64,000 nt of DNA from Codonopsis lanceolata (GCA_013146195.2 CM028384.1:69539990-69603989), one strand, 5' to 3'. Shown: positions 42,286-54,949, numbered from the stretch's first letter. The notes: generated from the letters alone by a model not told the origin. Numbers and translations: made by a program.

Positions 42286-45200
42286 TCAACGGTCTTGATT
42301 ATCTTGCCCCGAGCTATCTTGATTCCCATCATTCCCTCCCTCTTGAGAAGGATTCGACCTCGAATCATCACCCGAGTCAAACAAAGATAAGTCAGCAACA
42401 TTGAAAGTAGCTGAAGCGTTATACTCACCTGGAAGGTCAAGTCGATATGCATTATCATTTAACCGTTCGAGGACTTGCAACGGTCCATTAACCCTCAAGT
42501 GCAACTTAGAACGACACTTCTTTGGAAATCATTCCTTCCTCAAATGCAACCACACCCAATCACCGGGCTCAAATATAACATGTTTCCTTCCTTTATTTGC
42601 TTGTTTGGCATATTGTGATGTCCTCTTCTCAATATTCAACCGAACTTGTTCATGCAATTTCTTAATCATCTCTGCCTTGTGTTTTCCATCAATGCTAGCT
42701 TGCTCCTTAACTGGAATAGGAACAAGATCTAAAGGACTACAAGGGTTAAACCCATAAACAATTTCAAAAGGAGAGTAACTAGTAGCAATATGAACAAACG
42801 GTTATATGCAAATTCGACAAAGGCAAACTCTCCTCCCAAGCTTTCAAGTTTTTATTCAAAACAGTCCTACGCGATTGAGATAGGACACGATTGACAACTT
42901 CGGTTTGCCCATCCGTTTGAGGATGATACGAAGTAGAAAACAACAACTTAGTTCCCAATTTATTCCACAATACTCTCCATAAATGACTTATGAATTTGGT
43001 GTCTCGATCACCCACAATTGTTCTTGGCATACCATGCAAACGCATAACTTCTTTGAAATGTTGATCGGAGAATGTGAAATAGGCAAAGGAGTGTGTACAA
43101 CCCATGGGGTTCCACTCGTGACTTGGCACGCTTGCAAGTTATGCAACTAGAACAAATACGCATGACATCTAATCTCATTTTAGGCCAAAAGAAATGTTCC
43201 TTTAAGGTTTCGAGTGTCTTAAATACACCAAAATGACCCATAAGGCCTCCGTCATATGTCTCACGTACGAGTAACTCACGCATAGAACATTTGGGTATAC
43301 AAAGCTGATTTTCTTTGAAAAGATAACCCTCATGCCTATAGTATTTTCCAAAAGCCAATTTTTCAAACAATGTGAACACATCTTTGAAATCGTCATCATT
43401 GGCATACAACTCCTTAATGAAAGCAGATCCAAGTAATCTAGAATGCATGGTAGTGATCAAAGTATGCCTACGCGATAAAGCATCAGCTACTATATTGTCC
43501 TTACCCTTTTTATACTTGATTACATACAAAAAGGATTCAATGAATTCAACCCACCTAACATGCCTTTTGTTCAATTTCCCTCGACTTTTCAGGTATTTGA
43601 TTGACTCATGATATGTGTAGATCACAAATTCCCTAGGTCTAAGGTAATGTTCCCATGTCCGAAGGCATCTCATCAAAGCATATAATTCCTTATCATACGT
43701 GGAATAATTCAATGATGCTCCATTCAACTTCTCACTAAAATATTCAACGGGTTTACCTTCTTGGTTCAAAACACCACCAATCTCAACTCCCGATGCATCA
43801 CACTCCAATTCAAACATTTTCTCGAAATTAGGTAAAACAAGAATAGGTGCAGAAACTAAACTTTCTTTCAAAAGTTCAAAAGCAGCCCGTTGTTTTTCAC
43901 ACCCCAATGAAATTTTACCCAATTCATTTAACGGCGCGGCGATTGTGCTGAAACTCTTGACAAATCTCCGGTAGAAGCTTGCCAAGCCATGAAAACTCCT
44001 TACCTCACTCGCACTTGTAGGAGTAGGCCACTCCTTAATCGCTTGGATTTTCTCTTAATCCACTTCCACTCCTACGGCACTTACAATAAAACCAAGAAAC
44101 ATTATTCTATCCATGGCAAAATCATATTTCTTAAAGTTAGCATATAAAGAATGCTCCCTTAAAGTGCACAAAACAGAATGAATATGATGCGAGTGTTCTT
44201 CCATGCTTTTGCTATAAATTAGAATATCATCGAAGTACACAACAATAAATTTCCCAATGAAATCCCTAAGAACTTGGTTCATCAAACCTCATGAATGTAC
44301 TCGGTGCATTGGTCAAACCAAAAGGCATAACCAACCACTCATACAACCCAAATTTGGTTTTAAAAGCAGTTTTCCATTCATCACCTTCTCGAATTCTAAT
44401 TTGGTGATAACCACTTTTAAGATCAATTTGAGTGTAGATTGTAGCACCATTCAACTCATCAAGCACGTCATCCAATCATGGGATAGGATAACGATACTTG
44501 ACAGTGATTTGGTTAATGGCCCTACAATCGGTACACATACGCCACTCACCATTTTTCTTGGGTACCAAAATTATTGATACTGCACAAGGACTCAAGGATT
44601 CACGAATCTTACCATGATTGAGCAATTCCTCAACTTGCCTTTGAATTTCTTTGGTTTCCTCGGGTAAGCAGGTCGGTTAGACAAAATTGACCCCGGGATG
44701 AAGTCAATTTGATGCTCTATCCCTCGAAAAGGTGGCAAGCCACTTGGTTCGTCATCGGGAAAGACATCCTTGAATTCTTGCTATAAAGAAGAGACAAAAG
44801 AAGACACAGTTCTTGATATATCATTAGTAATCAAAGTGTTTTTGAAAACCATGATAAAGACCTCTCTTTTATCCCCCAACTCCCTTGGAACCTCACTTGA
44901 TTTGACAAAAAAATATTTTTCACTCTTTGGCCCTCGACCTTTTCAACTTCTTTATTTTATTCCACTTTCTCTCGTGTTTCCGCCCTCATATTTTTCTCAT
45001 TTCCATTCCTTTTTCTCTAGACACTCTTATTCTCACTTGCTTCCATTAACACTCTTTTCATCTTTCCCCACAACCTCTCTAACCTCACTTTTCCTTGCTT
45101 TTTGAAGCTGAAGTTCATAGACTTCTTGTGGTGTCAATGATTGAAATGTGTGTGATTTGCCCTTATGTTCTAAGGTGTAGTGATTCAAGAATCCATCATG

Positions 45201-46694
45201 CATCACGTGGAGATCAAACTGCCATGGTCTTCCCGATAGAACATGCCCCACTTGCATTGGGACCACATCAAACATAATCTCATCCTTACACTTCCCAATC
45301 GAAAATGAGATCAAGGCTTGCTTAGTCACCTTTAACTCCCCACAAACATTACAATCATTAAGCCACTAAAGGATGCGGATGCCTAATAATCGAATGTTCA
45401 GCTTATCTATCAATTTTGTGCTAACAACATTAGTGTAACTCCCAGTATCTATCAACAAATCACAACCTTTTCCCTTAATGTTGCAACGCGTATGAAAAAT
45501 GTGTTCCCTTTGATGATCATTAGACTCTTTGACTTGGGCACTCAACACCTTTTTCACGACCAATGCTTCTAGGGTAAATGGGTCCTCATCCTCACTTTCT
45601 TCCTCTTCTTCCTCGTCATCGTCCCCGGATACATACTCATTTCCCTTCAAGTACACTATCCGTTTGTTAGGACATTGGGATGCAATGTGCCCCCTCCCAT
45701 TATACTTGAAACAAACAATTTCCCTAGCCTTTGATGGACTTGGGTTCACACCCTTCCCTTTATCTACCACATTTCCCTTTGATGATTCCCCAAATGATTT
45801 GGTAGGTGTGGTTCTAGAGTTCTTGTTTCCCTCTCCCCAAGACTTGTTGAGTTTTTGGTAAGAAGACGATGAAGTGTTTTGACCTCGTGTATAGTTCCCT
45901 TTTTCTTCTTGAGACGCCTTACCCTTTTAAGGGCAGCGTGGACAACATCCCCCATGTCGTCATATTCTCGTTGCTCAACAACCTTGGCTATGTCTTCATT
46001 CAATCCATTTATAAACCTAGAAATGGTCGTATCAACTTCTTCCATCATATTAGCCCGAGCAAGAGCTAACTCTAATTCCCTGCTATACTCCTCCACTGAT
46101 TTAGTTCCTTGGGTTAAATTGTGGATTTTTACATCAAATCCCGGTGGTAATAGTTAGGGACAAACTTCCTACGCATACCCCTTTCATCTCCTCCCAATCA
46201 CGAATACGTCCTTCTCCATTCCTCCTACGATGTAGAATGAGTTGTTCTCACCAAACACTAACATAGTTAATGAATTCTAAGGATGCTAGTTTCACTTTCT
46301 GTACTTCCGTGAATTGGTTACAACTAAAAAGGACTTCCACTTTCCTAATCCACTCAAGGTATTCTTCCGGTTCCGCCTTACCTTTAAAAGGAGGTACCTT
46401 CATTTTAATGTTTCTAATTTCCCCTCTTCTACCTTGCCTTCTATCCACCTCGTATTCTCCCTCATCATCCTCATCTACTTGCACTCTCCTCCTTGGTTGG
46501 TACCTAGGTGGATTTCCTTAAGGTGGTGCATTGGGTATTTCTAACATGGCTATTCTTCGGGTTAGTTTCCCCATCATTTCCATCATCCTAGCCATCCCCT
46601 CACGAAGGTCTATCAAATTTCTTCCCCCTAAACCTCCATCATCCCCGTTGCCCCCAGTTGGTGGAACCTCATTAGTTTGTCCTTGTTGAGCCAT
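42286..46694 (-). pseudogene. Ty3/gypsy gag-pol polyprotein, decayed
   Basis: From the ATG at 46694 the minus strand encodes gag, a zinc knuckle (CFKYNGRGHIASQCPNK) and a protease (LLIDTGSYTNVVS near 45440). Reverse transcriptase follows (ATIYTQIDLKSGYHQIRI, YEWLVMPFGLTNAPSTFM and the YFDD box in VYFDDILIYSK near 44240), then RNase H (43985-43500). The integrase zinc finger with its H-H-C-C pattern ends near 43130. The integrase core is partial (HGMPRTIVGDRDTKF, TSYHPQTDGQTE). The C-terminal tail is GPLQVLERLNDNAYRLDLPG. Stops at about 46518 and 44055 and several frameshifts break it. A deletion removes the front of the integrase core. It cannot be mobile on its own. Confidence 0.9.
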
Positions 46695-47340
46695 GTTTTT
46701 AGATTACAATTTTCAACAACCTCACAAGTGTATCGCTCGTGTTTACACTCAACTCACACTTTAGTTTCCCAGATAGTCACCAATCCTTGAATAAGCAACA
46801 AATAGAGTCAAAGTGATTATTCCGTGAGTGAATCAAGACAATTACAATCTAGGCTCCCTAGGATTCTTTGGGCTACAATGATAATTCAAAGCGAGAAACA
46901 ATTCACTTGAAAGTAAGAAAAGAACAAATGCTATAGATGATATATATGTAGGATGAACAGAATGGAATGAAGATAAACAAACAAGTTCCCAAGCAATTGA
47001 TGATATAAGTATGATGAACAAGATTGCATAAAACACAATTTCCAACTCAATTTCGAGTTCACAATTTTCTAGATTTTGATTCCCAACAATTTCGTCCCTA
47101 GGCATCCCCTTGCGAACTGCAAAGTGAGGTTGGGAAGAAGGAAGATTCGCAAAATCGTACCAAAAGAAGGAAGAAAAAGTTCGACCGGATGGACTTACTT
47201 GATACCTCGCGACTTGACTTCGCAGGGCTGAAGTTCGCAAAATCACTTCGTTCGACAGTTCGACTTTCTTTCTTCCTTCAACATTTTGACTTTCTTTCTT
47301 CCTTCGATATTTCTACTTTCTTTCTTCCTTAGATATTCGA
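46695..47340 (-). other. Gypsy 5' untranslated or leader region
   Basis: This stretch is upstream of the gag start. It contains ATTGGTGACTATCTGGG near 46780, which loosely resembles a primer site of another tRNA type. It also has CGAAATTGTTGGGAATCAAA near 47076, shared with 41370. It does not match the LTR at 41669-42211, so the element's 5' LTR is missing or belongs to another family. TTTCTTTCTTCCTT repeats follow at 47265-47330. Confidence 0.4.
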
Positions 47341-48945
47341 TTTCTGGGAAGTATTTATTTTGTCCTAATCATTTTTAATATTTACAATTTGGTCCTTATG
47401 TTTTTAAAATTAATATTTTGTTCATTATACTATGAATATTTACATATTACCCCGTACATGTATCCTATATTTTTCAAAAATCATGTATCGCCGTGTCCGC
47501 GTATCCGTATCCATACATCGTAGCTCAATGGTCAATGATGATTGGATTACTCTATTTCGTTGTTTACATGCATTCATCCATTGAACTTCTTCTTTGTTTG
47601 AGGGATATTTGGAAATTGTTCACTTTTGATTCTGAAGCGTCTTGCTACATTTTGATAAGTTCTTTGAAATTTCATTAACTAAATATATATTCAATTTGGC
47701 ATTCTTTGTAGGTCATCTCTCCTTAGTAGTAACATGAGGGGTGGCGTATAAACTTATTGGGCATTGGTTACTCTCCCTTTCCTATTTATTCTTGTCCTTC
47801 CACGTCGTAAGTATTGGATTCATGTTTGGTCGGGTAGACACGAGGACGGCCCAAGATTTAGGATTTTAGTAATGATAATGATTTGGTTTTCAATTAGAAC
47901 TACAGATTCGAGGATTTATAATAAGACTTTTAGGAGATTTTGATTGTGTTGTTAAATTGGTGATATGTTGATTGGATTCATCGTAGTTATTTGCTGTGGT
48001 TGTTGGAAGTTGGTACATTTAGCATTAGATGATGATGACATGGCCCAACTGTGGGACCACGAGGCCATTACTGGGTTTGGGGAATTACAACATCTTTAAG
48101 AAACAAATTTATTAAACAGTTTTAACACGACGCAAAAAACCAATGACACCTCACAATCTTTTGTTTGAGCAGATGTATATTTCTAAGTCAACCCCGAGAT
48201 AAATTAACAAAAATAATATGGTTCTAAAATAACCATGAAAAAACATGCTTGGTCATGTGAAGTGCTATTGACATTACTGGATCAATGTAAAATCTATGAG
48301 CCTGAACAGATAATTACACAAGCCTAGTTATAAGCCCAGTAAATATTGATGAGGCAGCTAAGAAACAAGCCTTCATGTCGGTAAGTATGGTCAAATGAAG
48401 AAAACAGAGTATAAAAACAAACAGATTCTTGAAGAGGCAGGCATATAAATATGCTGATTGCCTAAACACGCTGCAGCAAAACCCATAAATGTGTTCGTTT
48501 GAGCACAAAACATAGGCTCATAATTCAAACACAAAACATAAGCTCACAAGTGTACTAGTATGCAATAGTGATGAGCAGGGATGGAAAAGAGCAGAGCTAG
48601 GATGACTCTATAAACCCCAATGATCTACAACAATAATCCCCAATTAATGATCTAAATAAACCCTAATAAGTAAAACAAACTAACCCCTAATCAACATTAA
48701 AACCATAAAATTGGAAGACAAAAAAAAAAAAAACTGAAACCTAGTCTAAATAAACCCCAATAATCCATAAAAATCGAAAACATAGAACGTAGATATAGTA
48801 GAATTATGCACAAACCCTAATGGGATTGGAGAAGAAATGGAGAAATCAGAGAAGGGGGGGAGAGAGAGAGAGAGAGAGAGAGGCGTACCTGAAGATGAGA
48901 GCGTTTCTTAACCATCTTCATATTAAGAAGATGGCATTTTATTGC
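47341..48945. other. Intergenic sequence; possible minus-strand first exon near 48920
   Basis: No domain-bearing gene was found. On the minus strand 48922-48886 reads ATGAAGATGGTTAAGAAACG and on to CTTCAG followed by a GTACGC donor-like site. This would encode MKMVKKRSHLQ, followed by a TC-rich tract and intron-like sequence. It could be the 5' end of a lost gene. A (GA)n run is at about 48860-48882. Confidence 0.3.
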
Positions 48946-48947
48946 TA

Positions 48948-49808
48948 GAGCATCTCCAATGCATCAATACCTATTACATCTTTTTAACCTACACACTTTT
49001 CTGTTTTCATTGTCATCTCATTAACTTTACACTTCAATCTTAGTTTTATATTTTTTAAACAAATAAATTTATTTAACTTTATTTAATATATTTCGTATAA
49101 ATTAATTAAATTATAAATAAAGACATTAATTAATTTATAAATAATAAATTACTTACAAATTAAATAATTTTTAATTTAATTAATAAATTATCAATAAAAT
49201 ATATATTATACATAACTCGTAAAATAACATAAATAGAAAATTATATAAAATGTTAAAATTGAAAAAAAAAATACATATTATGTAAAGAAAGTGATTTTTT
49301 AGAAGAGATTATGAAGAAATAGAAGAGAAAATAAAGAAGTTATGGAAAAAATGAAGAAGGTTGATCTGGTGTATTTATAGGAAATAAGGAAAAAAAAGAA
49401 AAAAAATTATTGAAAAAAAAACCAAATTAACGGTTACTTTTTGAAAAAGAACAAAAAATTAAAACTCCCACCAACCCCTCACAACGGTAATGTTGTCTTT
49501 AATTTTAAAAAAAACAAAACAAAACAAAACCAATTTGCAGAACAATCAGACCATGGACCCCATCGAAAATGGGCTTCTCACTTGTCGACTTCTGCGTGAG
49601 ATACACGTGCATCACTCAGCCGTGTATGCATGCCACCGCTTTGTTGCTGCTCCATTATTCCTCCTTCAATATTTTCTTCCAAAATTGAAAGTTTGAAAAT
49701 TCTCTATCCTACCTGTCACTTTAAGAAGAAAGGGAGAAATAGCTGTCATTGCAAAATTGAATTATTCCAACTAGGAAGAAGGGGTTTTCTCCAGCGTTGG
49801 GGATGCTC
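48948..49808. mobile_element. Fold-back MITE A (GAGCATC family)
   Basis: GAGCATCTCCAATGC at the left is mirrored by GCGTTGGGGATGCTC at the right (to 49808). The interior is AT-rich and non-coding. It belongs with two further elements that share the same ends. Confidence 0.6.
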
Positions 49809-49812
49809 ATAG

Positions 49813-50888
49813 AGCATCCCCATTGTTAATTATTCTTATACACCGTCTTAGTTGGGTTCACGACCATCTACACACTTTTCTATTTTTACCGAATTAAGAA
49901 TATATTTTCTCATTATATAATTTTCTTATACATTTTCTTACACAAAAAATATTAAATGTAATACCATCCCACATAATAAATACAAAACTCTTCCCCTCAC
50001 ACACACCAATGGACTGACGGCCCTCTCTCTCTCCTCCCCAAGAAAACTTTTTCTCCCTTCGAGGTGGCCACCAAGAAGATGTATAATGGTGATGGAATTT
50101 TATCTTCCTAATTGGAAGAATGCTAAAAAGAGAACAATGGAGATGCACTTAGGGCTCGTTTGTTGTGGTTGATGACTTATGACTTATAGCTGATATCTTA
50201 AGTTGGTGGCTGAATGACTTTTGGCTGATTGCATGATAGACTGTTTGTTACAGCTGTTGAAAAGCTGCTTATGAGTCGTTATAATTATTTGTTAAAAAAA
50301 AACTTGAAAATTAGTATTCATATTTTTATGTATATTTCATAAAAGGATGAAATGAGGACAATCAAATATTTATTAATGAATAGTTGTCTTCATGTTTAAA
50401 AAAAACCAAAAAAAGCTTAAAATTTTAGCTTTTTGGCTTTTGGCTTTTCAATGCATAAAGGGTGTTGTACCTTACTTATTGGCTTTTGGCTTATAAGCTG
50501 AAACAAACACTTTAAATATGACTTTTCAAAAGCCAAAAGTCAAAAGTCACTCCAAATAAGCTGCAACAAACGAGCACTTAGTCTTCTTCCTATGCCAAAT
50601 AGAAAAGAGATTTTTTTTTCTTAAATAGAAAGTTATCATTTGGGGGAGAGAGGAAGAGAGAGGGGGGCCGGCTGTCACCTCATTTTGTTAGAAAATGTGT
50701 GTGTTGGGGGGTGGGTGGGAAGGATTTTGTATTTATGTGGGATTGCGTTAAATTTAATATTTTTTGTGTAAGAAGATTATACAATGGAACGATATATTCT
50801 TAAGTGGGTAAGAAGATAAAAATGTGCAGGTGGTAGTGGGACCCAGTAAAGAAGATGTATTGGAAGATTTATATGCTGGGGATGCTCG
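49813..50888. mobile_element. Fold-back MITE B with long arms
   Basis: The left arm (49813-50147) and the right arm (50888 down to about 50581, in reverse) share many phrases. These include GAGCATCCCC at the tip, TTAAGAATATAT, CTTACACAAAAAATATTAAAT and CCCACATAA. The arms are thus about 300 bp long. Between them lies the Tourist-like element 50152-50577. The element stands next to fold-back A, separated by about 4 bp. Confidence 0.7.
50152..50577. mobile_element. Tourist-like MITE nested in fold-back B
   Basis: The ends GGGCTCGTTTGTTGTGG and, in reverse, GTGCTCGTTTGTTGCAG form terminal inverted repeats. The 3-bp duplication TTA flanks the element (50149-50151 and 50578-50580), as in PIF/Harbinger-Tourist insertions. 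Length is 426 bp, with repeated TTTTGGCTTTTGGC phrases inside. Confidence 0.85.
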
Positions 50889-51299
50889 TATATTTACCAA
50901 GGTAACAGTCCGGAAGTGGAAAATGGATCCATTTACGGTTCACTGTATACTGATCTAAAATTCTCATGTTAAAAAAGTCTTGAAAGTAACGAAAATAGAT
51001 CAATTACGGTTGTATTGAAAATACCAAAAACTCCTATGTAAAATTCTCATGTCAAAAAAGTCTCAAAAAAATTATGACAGTTATTTACTTTTTTTTCTAA
51101 AATTGTAAAACATAAGATATTTGTCAATTTAATAAGATAATTAAATAAATTTTAAAAAAAATAAAAAATGATTTTTTTTCTTTGGGGTTGAGAAAGTAGA
51201 TGATGTGTACTTAGTATGTAATGCAAGAAGGAACAATAATGATGGGTTTAGGGATAAAACCAGAAATCCCTTACGCAATGTAGGGAGAAATTGAGAGAA

Positions 51300-51662
51300 T
51301 CATTGGTGGTTAATATGTTAAAACTTGTACAAAATGCCAAATTTAGGTGTAAAAAATTTCATATAGGCTGGTCGACAAATTGGGTACAGTCATACTCTTG
51401 CTTAGTTGCTTATGACGCTTTGCTAAATGTTTTGAGTTGTGATAATGACAATAGAGGTCTTAACCATTTTCTTCGAGAAATAAAGGATGCTGAGAAAATT
51501 GTTACGGGGAAATTGCTTAATGGGCTGATTCACAATTTTTGCAGAAATGGGTTGCGGAATGTGGCATTAGAGGAGCTTGGTACATTCCCAATCTGTACAG
51601 CTTTGGAAAAGAGAGTCTATTTGAGAGAGAGTGAGAGAAGGAGAGGGATCCATCGACAATGA
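51300..51662 (+). CDS. Short ORF, unknown, weakly PPR-like
   Basis: The frame opens before 51300 without a good ATG (first ATG near 51315) and runs to 51660. Its middle (KLLNGLIHNFCRNGLRNVAL) has a faint resemblance to a pentatricopeptide repeat, but only one possible repeat is present. It may be a fragment of a larger gene. Low confidence that it is expressed. Confidence 0.2.
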   Translation, partial: SLVVNMLKLVQNAKFRCKKFHIGWSTNWVQSYSCLVAYDALLNVLSCDNDNRGLNHFLREIKDAEKIVTGKLLNGLIHNFCRNGLRNVALEELGTFPICTALEKRVYLRESERRRGIHRQ

Positions 51663-52045
51663 TGACCCGTTTCAAGATCCATCGACAATATATGACGACC
51701 CATTTCAAGAAGAACAAGAAGAAATGAGGCCACGTCAACGCCGGCCACGGTCATATCGACAAGCATAGGAAGCATCCCAGAGGTCACGGTAACACCGGAG
51801 GCATGAACCACCACCGGTGGTCGATAAGCTCTGGTCTCTCCTACCTCAAGACGTCAAGGACAAGGCTACCGCCGATAAAGCTCCGGTGGTTGACGTCACT
51901 TAGTTCGGGCACTTCAAAGTTCTTGTGAATTCTTCTTCACCAAAGACTTGGTCAACAATTTCTAAAAGAATTTCATTCATGAGATTTTATGATTTGATAA
52001 TGAAATAGGCCTATCAAATCAATGAACTTGGCACCGACATCAGAT

Positions 52046-52161
52046 AGTATCCCTCGTTTACGGCTGTACTACTGGGGTATCTAATCCCATTCGATATCAC
52101 AAGCTTTCGTCTCCTAGTGCCAGTGTCGGCCTAGTGGAGTGCTTTTGCCATTGGTGATTAT
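52046..52161 (-). pseudogene. Plastid-type 16S rRNA fragment (organelle-derived insertion)
   Basis: The plus strand contains CTACTGGGGTATCTAATCCC. Its complement is the highly conserved GGATTAGATACCCCAGTAG of small-subunit rRNA. The flanks CCTCGTTTACGGCTG and AGTGTCGGCC, then GGAGTGCTTTTGCC, follow the plastid 16S order. There are several differences from the plastid sequence as I remember it, including changes in otherwise fixed positions. This is an old nuclear (or mitochondrion-transferred) copy, not a functional rRNA gene. The adjacent 52170-52530 stretch may be of mitochondrial origin, but I cannot confirm that. Confidence 0.8.
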
Positions 52162-52573
52162 TCGTACTGAAAGGCCCATATCTGAAGTAAAAATATTTGC
52201 CTTCGATCTCTTCTGCTTCTCTTTCTTTTTCTTTCAATCAATGGTGCGAGCAAGCCCCGAAAAAGAAGAGTTGGCCCTAGATTGCCTTTCTCTTTGAACC
52301 TTTCTTCTCTCCCTTTCTCTCTATCTATTTTTCTTTATTCTTTGGTTGAGCAGTGATTGGGATACACTCAAGTCCCAGTCTCATTGACGAGGGAAAATGC
52401 CACTTTCTATACAACGAAGTTGGCCGACGAGGAAAAATAGAGAGTCATTTCATTTATGATTTCTCTTTGAATTCCTTTAATAGAAAGGAGAGATTAGTCA
52501 ATAGGTTAGGAATTCCTCCCTACTGCTTAGGTTTGCAGTTTTTAATTCCTGCTTACGTTTGGCTGGTTATAGT

Positions 52574-52686
52574 CGAACAACACAGTGTTGTTCGGCCAAC
52601 TGTGACCAAACAGTATAATTTTTTTCAAAAAAATTTAATTTTGATAATGTTTGGCGTGGGCTAGTCGAACAATACAATATTGTTCG
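52574..52686. repeat. Pair of related perfect palindromes
   Basis: The palindrome at 52574-52594 is GAACAACAC, a single A, then GTGTTGTTC, extended by a C/G pair. A sister at 52666-52686 has GAACAATAC-type arms. Each is followed by CGGyCAACyG-like sequence, so the pair is a tandem duplication of about 92 bp in which the palindrome has been kept although its sequence changed. No gene overlaps. Confidence 0.8.
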
Positions 52687-52779
52687 GTCAACCAGAGCCG
52701 AACATTCAAAATTATATTTTTTTGTTATTTTACCAGTGTAATTTTGGGGAAGGTTGAGAAATCTTTTTTTTTGTTAGTT

Positions 52780-53030
52780 TCGAAATCTTTTTTTTTTTTT
52801 TTTTGTTATGGGAGGAGGGGTAGGAAGGAGGAATAATAGTGAGAGATGGGGAGAGAGGGAGAGAGAAGGGATGTTATGGGAGGGAGGCAGTGGGGAAGAA
52901 TAGTGAGAGATGGGGAGAAGGGATCGAGAGAAAAGGGAGGCAGTGGGGGGAGGCGGCGGAGGGGGAGGAGGGAGAAGGGAGAGGGAGGCGCTGCTACGTG
53001 TGAAGAAAGGGAGGGAGAAGCTGAGGGGGT
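52780..53030. repeat. T-tract and GGGAGA-rich low-complexity sequence
   Basis: A T-run near 52790 is followed by about 220 bp of GGAGA/GAGGG-type sequence. It yields open frames only by composition, and I do not call a gene. Confidence 0.8.
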
Positions 53031-53409
53031 ATGATTAGTTGGGTTATGTAAATTAAAAGGATAAATTATGAAATTAAGATTTTTGAGGGGTCAACCTATT
53101 TGATTGGGGGCTGAATAACAAAACTCTTTTAATTTGACTTTTTGCATTGAGCTCACAAAGTTTTGACTTGGGCACAACCTTCCAAAATCTCATTTGCTGA
53201 TGACAGCAAACAAAACTAATAACCCAAACTAGTAACTCCAGTCTCCATGTACTAAAAAAAACTTGCACTTTCCATTTTGTTATATTGCACCAGCAACATA
53301 ATCAAGTTTCTCCTCAACAGAGAGAAGAGTTGCTCCAGCCTAGCTACTAAGTTTTTGCTTCCATATTGGGACCATTGCCCCTTGGTGCACTGGGTGCGAA
53401 AGCATTTAA

Positions 53410-53745
53410 ACATTCCCCAACACCCATGTCATTTGGATACATGATCAGCTATCTTTTGTACCAAAGCTATTCATTAACGTCCAATCGCCACCCCTATCTG
53501 TGACGTCCTCTCTTGTGAGGGCTACCCAATCTAATTTTTTGGATGTGCTATCAGGCTGCAGGTTTGTCTGGTGGTATTCCGTGGAAACCAACATAACAAT
53601 GGCAGGATATAACAAAACTGGTTCAAAGGTTGCAACTTGCTGGTCCTTGGTCAAAGCAGGGGAAAGGATACTTGATTCCTATCTATTGCTTCACAACTTG
53701 CTCTGTTTGCCAACCTCGGAGAGGTAAGTGTGTGCTTCTTATCTA

Positions 53746-53808
<63 letters not shown>

Positions 53809-54640
53809 AGAAGCTATATATATATTATATCATATTATTATTATTATTTATTTATTTATATTATTATTATATATTGTATTATTTATATTTATATTTATAT
53901 TTATGTATTTATATATTATATTATTTATTTATTTATATTTATTTATATATTTATAAAAATCTCCGTTGTCGATCTCTTACTACTTAATACATAGACAAAA
54001 CTAACCTTGCACCTAATAAACACCCACAATTAAATTAAAGTTAAACAAGTAAATTTGTCATAAGTAAAAAATAATGTATATACATAAATAGCCCTAGATT
54101 AAATAAATTATTCACTATTAATTAAGGTTAAACAAGTAATTTTTCATGAGCTAATCAATTTCATGAAGAATGAAATAATAATTTGGTCCCTCAACTTATA
54201 CATAATTTTATATTAGATCATACCTTTTTGAATTATATTCATTTTATCTCATATGTCGATTTTTTGTCAGATTTTCCCTTCCTGTCATTATCATTACAAT
54301 TGTCAACAAATATTTTAAAATATGATGAAAATACCCTAACTAAGTTGATGGACCAAACATTTATTTGAATCTAATAAATAATATGGTTTTACATTTTTAA
54401 ATATGTTTAAGATTTGCTACAAAAAAATTGAGTAAACATTATTAGAAATATATGTAAGATTTTTACTATCATTTTTAATAAAATAATGGATTTGTTAGTG
54501 GGGATTCAAATATTAAACAAATCATTAGTGTGTTTAGTAATTACGAGTGAACACGCTAAGACAAATGAGTTAAAAAATATGTTTTAATTTCGAAATGATG
54601 GAGAGAAAATTGAGAAAACAATCGATGAATTATGTGGTCA
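53410..54640. repeat. Duplicated segment, sister of 22.0-23.5 kb
   Basis: It begins GTCATTTGGATACATGATC as at 22037. It contains GTGAGGGCTACCCAA, the second exon-like remnant (53630-53726, frame with GPWSKQGKGYLIPIYCF) and then the AAACAAGTAAATTTGTCATAAG block. It keeps the same order as 22020-23500. The (AT)n tract at 53749-53805 interrupts it, bounded by CTTCTTAT and ATAAGAAG. Confidence 0.65.
53749..53805. repeat. (AT)n microsatellite
   Basis: About 28 AT dinucleotides lie between the inverted phrases GCTTCTTAT and ATAAGAAGC, followed by TTATTATT-type repeats to about 53955. The long tyrosine/isoleucine reading frames across it are composition artefacts. Confidence 0.95.
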
Positions 54641-54949
54641 ATGCACCATTAAAGACAACTGGTTAATAGAAAATTTCACTGCTTATTTGATAAATTATCT
54701 GGTCAATGCACCATTAAAGACAACTGTACTAAAAGCTGCATTGATATTATTTTTAGAATCCTAACTTTTTTTAAATAAAAGGCTAGATTTTTATAAATGG
54801 GAAAAAAAAAGGAAAACAAGCTAAAAGTAGGACAACCAACCTTACCCTTAAAAAGGGAGGACAAAGGAGTCTTACTTTGGAGAAAAACTGACAAAAGAAA
54901 TTAAACCTAGATAATACAAAGAAAGAAATCTAATAATTACGATAACGAC

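Noticed and set aside
45033..46544. Plus-strand frames opposite gypsy gag
   Set aside because: They are shadows of the minus-strand gag and protease frames, which carry the recognisable motifs.
47493..47678. 61-codon frame
   Set aside because: No domain, short, in AT-rich sequence. Such frames are expected by chance.
52846..53034. Glycine- and arginine-rich frame
   Set aside because: It arises from GGAGA-type low-complexity sequence with no start context or domain.
53728..53994. Open frames rich in Tyr and Ile
   Set aside because: They are read through an (AT)n and TTAT repeat tract and reflect composition only.
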